A stretch of 64,000 nt of DNA from Ceratodon purpureus (taxonomy: Eukaryota; Streptophyta; Bryopsida; Pseudoditrichales; Ditrichaceae), in NCBI GenBank assembly GCA_014871385.1, contig CM026429.1:12189783-12253782 (forward strand), in the 5' to 3' direction. A program made the translations under genes and the position numbers. Positions 57,255 through 64,000 of this stretch are shown in pieces (position 1 is the first letter of the stretch; every line of letters starts with the position of its first letter). The notes under the pieces were generated by a model, which saw only the letters and a program-made list of their open reading frames with translations, was not told where the DNA came from and did no database searches.

Positions 57255-60200
57255 GTGTAAACTACCCCTTGGAGTGTCTACTTTTGAAATAGAGAGTAGT
57301 GTTGTACTACTAACTTGTGTCTTATGGACTATAACTTGGTGATGGTATGAATAGACACTTCATTCACCCAAAGTCTCCTTCAAAGAACACATAGTTTTCC
57401 TTTTTCTTTGTACTTTGCCCAAATTTCATACAATTCATGGTGCAAAATGTATCAGAACTGAAAGTGTGGACCACTTTAGGGGTTAATTGATGATCTAGAA
57501 CAAGCATGGAATGACCTCCACAATTATCTGTGCACCATCAATCCTGTCTACACCAATAAGAAGAAAAAGATTGTATCAATGGATTCAAGCAGTTAATCCT
57601 GAATTTCTGAAGATATGGCGATGCTTATGTACTAGAAAACACCCACAGCAGGACCTTGTCAGCTATAATCTGTATTTGTTCAAATCGATGACAATTTTAT
57701 GCTTCCTCGATTTCGACAACATTTTCAATATGGATGCCTGGATTTTCATTGTAAGGATTCTCAAACCTACTAGTTGAGATGGGGAACCTTTCCGAATCAC
57801 ACAGGCTGTTTTGAACAAATTCAATCCTCTTACCTGAATTCTGCTCAAAATATTCACCGAGGAGCTTCAAATACTTTACATCGATAGCAGGTTCATTCAT
57901 AGATCATCCTAAAAAAAGAAAACTAAACAAATTGGAAATTTTTATGGATGGAAAAAAAATATTAGAAGTTATTTTATATGATATGTGTCTATTTTGAATC
58001 CATCTAAGGTTATTTTTAGTGATGTTTTTTGAAAATAGCTAAACAAAAAAACTAAAATTATTTTTCCAAAAATAATAAATACTCGTTCAAGGATAAATGT
58101 ACCTGCTATTGAAGTACGGTAGATAGTTACTGGTCAATCCTGTGTTTGAGAAAGAAATCAACAAGCACTATGCTCCCTTGCAAAGCCCTCTTGCAAGTTG
58201 CAATGCCACACAAAGCCATTTCCACTTTGTTGCGGGAAAACAGCTCGATGTTGAAACCGTAGCATGAATGGTTTTTCTCCATTCTGACAGAAACAGAGTG
58301 CTATGCGGAGAACATGGAATTGTTCTGTGACCGGGCAGCATGACACTTTAGAAGTATTGTGGGTTAAGTAGGGTGTTTCCCCCGGTATAATATGGTTTGA
58401 TGGTCCCAATGTAGTCGATTGTACAAGATTCAATGTATTATGATATCTATAGCAAAGTTGATGATACTAGAACAGTGGATCTCACTATCTATGTGTAAAG
58501 TCATATGTCAGCTCATGTTTCTCATTGTAGAATTTTTAACCTTTTAAAGTTAAGGATACTATTTCTATTAGATTAAACCATATTGTGTACATGTAGGAAT
58601 GATTTCTTTAGAAAAAAAATAAAAATCTAAGATAGAACTTTGAGAAGCTTAATTTGTTTTTTGATCCAAAAAGTCTTTGATATAATGTTTTTAGAAAATT
58701 ATTAAAATAAATCTTTGTAGATTAATGTATTTGTTAACCCTTTAGAGTCAGAAGAGCCATTTTTGGTTAATTTAAAGTGAATTTTTGAAATTGAAGAAAA
58801 TGTGTGCTCGTTCTTGTAAAGAGTAATTCAGAGCAAGTGAGGGCACGGAAATTCTGCGTTTGGCAAGCCTTTGAGCGAATCAGACGGGTGTAAGATGCAT
58901 CTTATGTATCGATCTGAATGTGGGGATTTTGTCATAGAGAGTAAAAAAGAGCATAGTGTACCGATGTTTAAACCTTACACATTGGACCCAAAATAGATTT
59001 TTTTAGTGTGGATTCCTTCCCAAGGTTTAGATCTTTGATACAATGAGCATTTGCCCAGAGTTTTGCAGTAATTATAAGGACCTCTATTTCACACTAATTA
59101 CAAGAAAGGGCCCTAAAGGGTTAATACATTGATCCATTCCTGTGCACACATCCTCGACCAATTGTATATCACCATATTTATGATGTTATGGTGTTTTGTT
59201 CCAAAATAAGTGTCAATATCAATAGATTCCAAACTAAAGAATTGAGCACAAATGCATTTATGGGAGATTTTGACAACTCTAATGTCCAATGTTATAGGTT
59301 TAGCTTTTAGAGATTAATGTGTAATTTCAAAATTTGAAACAAACATCTCTTTATGTTGAAAATCTTTGATTTCATTACAAAGACAATAATGGTACATTTT
59401 TTGAAGGATGATACTATTGTAAGGAAGATATTATCTTTGAAATAAGGGAGTACTGAGTGAATTGTGATCAAAGGTTTTTGTATAATTTCATATAAAAAAA
59501 TAAGCCATAGCAAAACAATGTAATGGTAAGACTACTATAGTCCATACAAAAATTATTTATGTAAAAGAAGAACATCATATTTCAAAACCCATTGATTAAT
59601 TATGTAATTTTTCTTAAACAATTATTTAAAGATTCTCTAAATTGTGGGATTAAAAGTTATAACTTTAAGCTGGACTTCAAAAATGGGAAGCTCTATAAAG
59701 TTTCTAAATAATGTCGAGTTAAAGCTAAATGAAAATAGTGTCCAGTTTTATATATAGGATTCAAAACAAATCTTTCATCTACAAAAAAAGAAACATAGAC
59801 TTAGTTTGACTTTTCCTCGAGGAAAATTCAAAAACCAAGAAACTAAGATCAAAGCTCTATATTTTATATGTAAATTGACCTCATGGCTACTTATTAAAAT
59901 GATTTGTATTTCTGAAATACACTTTAAATCTTAAAGCTAACAATCATCAATGAGATTAGACTCCAATTTGCTATATAATCTTTTACTTATTTTTATTTTT
60001 CCTTATCCTCATTTTCATTAAAAATGATTTTTTCATTAAGCTTAAATATGATAAAAGTCATTATAACCTTTGAAGCTTGATGCAAATTGGTTAAGTAACA
60101 CCATTGTTAGGGATAAAAAATTGTTAAAAGATTCATTTTTATTTTTTCTTTCCTATATTTAAGTTGAAATTTTGATTATTTGAACTAATGGTTGTAACTT

Positions 60201-61995
60201 GTCTTTATGATTGAGTGGTTGTGTTTTTAATAAAATTAATACAGATACTAAATATAAAAATTATGATGATAATTAATTTAAAATATAAATGCTATTAAAA
60301 ATAATTTAATAGTGATCTGATATCTTTTCAAGCTTTTTTCTATAAATGAATCATGCTTGACATAATTTACATCATTTTATCGAAATAAGTTCATTAAAGC
60401 TATAGAAGTTACACACTGAAAGATATCCAAGTTTTGTTATATGTGTTGGTTCTAAAAAAATTGAAGGCTATACCTTGAATTTAGCATTAAAAAGAATTAA
60501 ACCAAAAAAATAATTCACATAATAATTTAAGATTTATAACGCCATATAAAGAAGAAAATAGATGTAAAGATTATTTAATATAATGTGAAATAATCTTTAT
60601 TATAAAAATCTAAAAGTTGAAGAGGTTTGAAACTTTGTAAAATTTAAAAATGTATATTTTTAATTTTTAATTTTATAGATAACTTAATTGAAGCAAATAA
60701 AATATGAAAAGAATGTATAAGACTAATGCATTAATATATCTGAAAAAAACATGAGCCAAATCAATAATTTAGACTTAGATGAATCCAGATCAAAATTTGG
60801 AAGGCATTTAAGGCCTCTTTTTGGGGTTTTTAAGAACTAAGGTATTGGTTTTTTATAATTTGATAGTAAATATTGACTCAAAACTATTGATATGTAAAAA
60901 AGACATATATGAATGTAATTTTAGTAAAAAGACAAATGGCAAGATTAAATAAATTTGGGAACATTGCTTCAAGAGTAGGCAAGTTAACATTCAACAATTC
61001 AAGACATAAGATGTTTTGTTCTTTTTTTAACAATTTCATGTCATGTTGTTTTTCTAACATTTCACAGTTATGTAAAAAATGACGCTTTTACGCTTGGAAA
61101 AATGAAGTTTTACAAGATTTAAAAAATAATAAATATTTTTTGCTTTATCAATATAGTTGAATTGTACATAGTCATCATTGATGTACATGATTTTCTTGTT
61201 GAATAGACATGAATGGAGAGAAATTCTTGGTTAGAATTTGCGTCATAATTTTGAAATCCTTTTGTAATGTATTAGGGATACTAAGTTTTCATTTGTTATT
61301 GTTGAATGTCTCTCTTGTTCTTAGCAAGTCATTCTTTGAGGCCTCTCCATTAGTAACTTCTTTTCTTGTCAAGTCAATCTTGTCTATTTTGTTGAATCAT
61401 TCTCATTTACTATTATCTAATTAACTTATTTATTGTTACAAGTCAATTTATTTAAATTATCTTTAAGGTACTTTTAAAACAAATTGATTATCCTCATAAA
61501 AGTTTAGTGATTAAACTAAAACTAAAATTACAAAACTTGACACTTTAAAAACGTTTTTAAAACCATTATTAAAATAAAATATGATGAAGTAATATTTAGA
61601 CAACAAAAAATCTTTACCAGAAATTTATAATTTGGAAAAATATATCTCAATTTATAACTTATGTCATTTCAATGTCATTTTCATATCATTTTGTCATCAA
61701 AATGACATACTGTAAAATAAAATAGTACAACATGAAGTTCAAATTAACATCAAATTATTATTAAAATCCTTTAAAAATCTGATTTGATGTTCAATTATAA
61801 GTCAAATTGATAGAGTAGGCATTTACTAGTGTTAAAGAAGTCATATAACTCTTGTTTTACATACAAAGTCATTAAAATTTGCTCTTATAGAAGAAATGCC
61901 TTCATTAAATAAAAGTACCTAGACTACAATAGCTTCCAAGGGATTTGGCAAACTAACTACCATTGTAACATAAATCTATAAAGGACTTAAGCAAT
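57255..61995. other. AT-rich DNA without a supportable gene
   Basis: 57480-57900 has weakly protein-like text on the minus strand (for example KYLKLLGEYFEQNSGKRIEF), probably a small gene remnant. From 58440 to 61990 frames are short and Lys/Asn/Ile-rich, as expected from composition; nothing else is recognised. Confidence 0.35.
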
Positions 61996-62214
61996 AGTGA
62001 TATCAAAGAGGCCAAGTGCCTAGCATACCGTACAAACTTCAAAATTTAAAGACTCATCTCTCTCTTAACTTCATGATCTGTAAAGTGAGAGACTTCGAAG
62101 CATTACAAAGGTTGTAGATATAGTTTGTAAAGTTTGTAGCTTCTGTTGACATCAACCACTCTTTACGCTGCCCTTATTTGCAGCAGACCAAAAGCCCTCC
62201 CTACTACTCTTATC
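61996..62214 (+). repeat. Dispersed 219-bp repeat, copy B (copy A at 42634-42849)
   Basis: Same orientation and order of blocks as copy A. It differs by point changes and small indels, including an extra CCCTTA near the right side. AT-rich unrelated DNA flanks it. Confidence 0.75.
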
Positions 62215-62720
62215 ATACAAACAATAAGTCCTTCATAGGTTTATGTATGTAGGTATATATGTGTATATATATTGTGACTTCAATAAAAAAAAACATTTGT
62301 ATTCTTTAAAGTTGTTTTGTCTAAACAATGGACAAGTCCAAAACTTTTGCTACATCCTTCTATTTAATAAATATCTAACATAATTGTCTTTGAAGTTGTT
62401 AAAAGAGCATGGTCTTTAGTAAGTAGGAAATTTTTTATTCCATAAAGAATCAAAGCGTTTACACTCTATAAAGTCATAATGCAAAATAGTTTTTTATTTT
62501 TTATTTTGGTTCTTATTTAAAAAACCAAATTTTTAAATATTTTAAATTTTTAAATATTTTGAATTCTCTATTTTAAAAATAGACATAGGGTTTTTATTGG
62601 TTGTACCAATTCAAGTTCTAGAAGAAATTCATTCAAAAATTAAATTAAATTTATATCTCCAATATTAAAAATTCATGTTTCTTTTACAATTTCATTCCAC
62701 AATGCTACAATCATTTGCAA
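62215..62720. other. AT-rich DNA, nothing seen
   Basis: It includes a short TATATGTGTATATATAT run at 62251-62270 and TTTTAAATATTTT inverted words near 62525-62565. No gene. Confidence 0.4.
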
Positions 62721-62970
62721 CCTCTAAGGGCCGCTTCCCACTATGGCCAAACTTCGAGAGGAGAAGTGTGGCAACCAATGAAAACGCTGGAATGGCCAAA
62801 GTTCCTCCTCTTGGCCTTCACACTATGGGCCGAAGTCCAAAGGACGTCACCACCAAAGGAGCCTAGGTGGCAGCACTTTTAGGCCGTTTTGGCGCCAAGA
62901 GTTTCTCCTCTCGAGCAAAGTTTGGGTCGAGCATTTTGCTCGACCCAAACTTCCGTCGAGAGGAGAAACT
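62720..62970. repeat. Inverted-repeat cluster with a 34-bp-arm hairpin
   Basis: The hairpin arms 62900-62933 and 62937-62970 match at 31 of 34 positions around a 3-nt loop (arm core TTTCTCCTCTCGA and AAGTTTGGGTCGAGCA). Further partial inverted copies of the same words (CGAGAGGAGAA at 62754, AAAGTTCCTCCTCTTGGCC at 62799) lie upstream. The cluster precedes the open frame at 63165 and could be the subterminal region of a DNA transposon. Confidence 0.75.
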
Positions 62971-63164
62971 TTTTTTTCCTTAAAATAATCAAAATCTGAC
63001 AGAATCTTGACCGTTAGATGGAAAAGGCAGATTTTTTTCAAGGATAAAGTGGGTCGTCTCTCTCTTCTCGCCCTCTTTCACTTGTGCCGTTGGTTTTGCT
63101 CCAATTTTTTTTGCCCTTGTTTTTTGCTGTTTTGCTCAATTTTTTTTTTTCGCAATTTTTTTTG

Positions 63165-63552
63165 ATGGATCAGTTTTCTCAAGAAGGAGAGTTCTTTAGG
63201 CAAGAGGGGAGGATGGGGATAGAAATTTTTTTGAGCGTCAATTCTTTTGGTGCATTTCAGCCATTTTCAGCACCTAGAAGAGAGGAAAGTGTGAAGGATG
63301 TAGAAGTTGAGAGGGTTGAGAGAGTTGAGGAGAAGGTTGTAGAGGAAGGGAAGGATTGTGAGATTGTAGGGCCTTCAAAGAAAAGGGTTGCTCCAAAGAA
63401 GAAGGTTGCCCCAAAGAAGAAAGCTACAAAGGTAGAAGTGAAGGTTGAAGGAGAAGAAGTAAACCGAACTTGGCTTGATTCCGAGGTACATGAGCTCATT
63501 GCCTTGAAGGAAGAGATGGAGCCCGAGTTTGAAAGGAACAGCAAAAAACAAG
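63165..63552 (+). CDS. First exon of a probable Myb/SANT-like (trihelix-like) DNA-binding protein
   Basis: The frame starts at ATG 63165 (DQFSQEGEFFRQEGRMG) and continues through a charged linker (VEVERVERVEEKVVEEG) and a repeated lysine tract (KKRVAPKKKVAPKKKAT), a likely nuclear signal. It then enters RTWLDSEVHELIALKEEME followed by FERNSKKQG. The Trp, the EV..LI.LK helix and the N.KKQG turn match the start of Myb/SANT-like domains found in trihelix factors and in the DNA-binding partner proteins of PIF/Harbinger transposons. The exon ends at a good donor (CAAG then GTAAGA, 63552). The rest of the domain must lie in a later exon, which I cannot place before the window ends. The neighbouring inverted repeats make a transposon-encoded protein as likely as a host factor. 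Confidence 0.5.
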
Positions 63553-64000
63553 GTAAGAAAACCCTAAATCTAACTATATTCTTTTGCAAATAAAAATGTT
63601 GAATTTGTGAGATTTGTGAGGCCTATTTGGAGGCCTAAAGGCCTTTGCCTTCGCCGCGCGCCCATATCCCGGCCCCAGGCCCCCCTTCCCCCCCAAGGTA
63701 TTTTCAATAAATGGCCATTGGGATTTGAACCTCATACCCTCTCCTTACAGCCAAGGGCCTTCCATCGGAGAGAGCCTCCTCTCCACCTACCCCCTTGGTG
63801 ACAACCGACGGCCACCAACTCAATTTAGTTACCTCCCAATTCTTCAATTCCCTCCCCTACACTTGCTGAATTTTTTTTAATGATGTGGTTTTTGACTGTT
63901 TTCTTCATTGTTTCACTGTTTTTGAGTGTAGAAACTGACACTTAGGTGCGTCTTCATGCGAGGATGGTTGTTATGGTCCCCAAGTTCAACCGAACAGCCC
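63553..64000. other. Intron or intergenic DNA with a SINE-like pol III B-box
   Basis: On the minus strand, 63727-63737 reads GGTTCAAATCC, a perfect pol III B box. An A-box-like word (TAGGTGGAGAGG) lies about 60 bp upstream at 63780-63791. No acceptor stem closes, so it is not a tRNA gene; a tRNA-derived SINE fragment is possible. Otherwise no feature. Confidence 0.35.

Noticed and set aside
63720-63800. Functional tRNA gene on the minus strand
   Set aside because: A B box is present but no acceptor stem or normal arm spacing can be formed.
1-64000. CRISPR array, bacterial operon or prophage
   Set aside because: Spliced plant genes throughout. No regularly spaced repeats with unique spacers are present.

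Overview
The window looks like nuclear DNA of a land plant. The evidence is a legume-lectin receptor kinase, an LRR receptor kinase, a GDSL esterase, plant-style HMA metal-binding proteins, GT-AG introns of mostly 100-400 nt, and AT-rich intergenic DNA full of decayed DNA transposons. Compact introns and gene content would suit a bryophyte-grade plant such as a moss, but that is inference and no species is claimed. All gene models were built by hand from splice sites and reading phase.

Left arm (1-13 kb): an intronless L-type lectin receptor kinase (+, 2180-4498) faces a 17-exon LRR receptor kinase (-, 5242-11203). The DNA upstream of the LRR kinase (about 11.28-12.87 kb) is a diverged copy of the first 1.1 kb of the window. 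This implies a tandem LRR-kinase duplication whose second member starts just left of base 1. Two TA-flanked MITEs and a tiny foldback lie at 12.3-13.5 kb.

Middle (13.5-35.6 kb): a gene-poor, repeat-rich tract. It holds a broken hAT transposase (17.5-19.7 kb), a hAT-like non-autonomous element with an 8-bp target duplication and GTGAGCG subterminal repeats (27738-29592), unidentified coding-like remnants, and long AT-rich stretches.

Right-centre (35.6-53.1 kb): the gene-dense part. It contains a small HMA protein (+), a GDSL esterase with an apparent 1-nt frame break (+), prefoldin subunit 1 with a 7-nt microexon (-), a MOZART2-like gamma-tubulin-associated protein (+), the AP-1 medium subunit mu (+), and a 596-residue Asn-rich HMA protein (-). 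Prefoldin 1 and the MOZART2-like gene are divergent across about 316 bp. The MOZART2-like stop lies only 70 nt before the AP-1 mu ATG. Prefoldin 1 (tubulin/actin folding), MOZART2-like (microtubule nucleation) and AP-1 mu (trans-Golgi sorting) thus form one tight housekeeping cluster.

Right arm (53.1-64 kb): mostly AT-rich DNA with a foldback MITE, local tandem repeats, a second copy of a dispersed 220-bp repeat, and, next to a 34-bp-arm hairpin, the first exon of a probable Myb/SANT-like protein.
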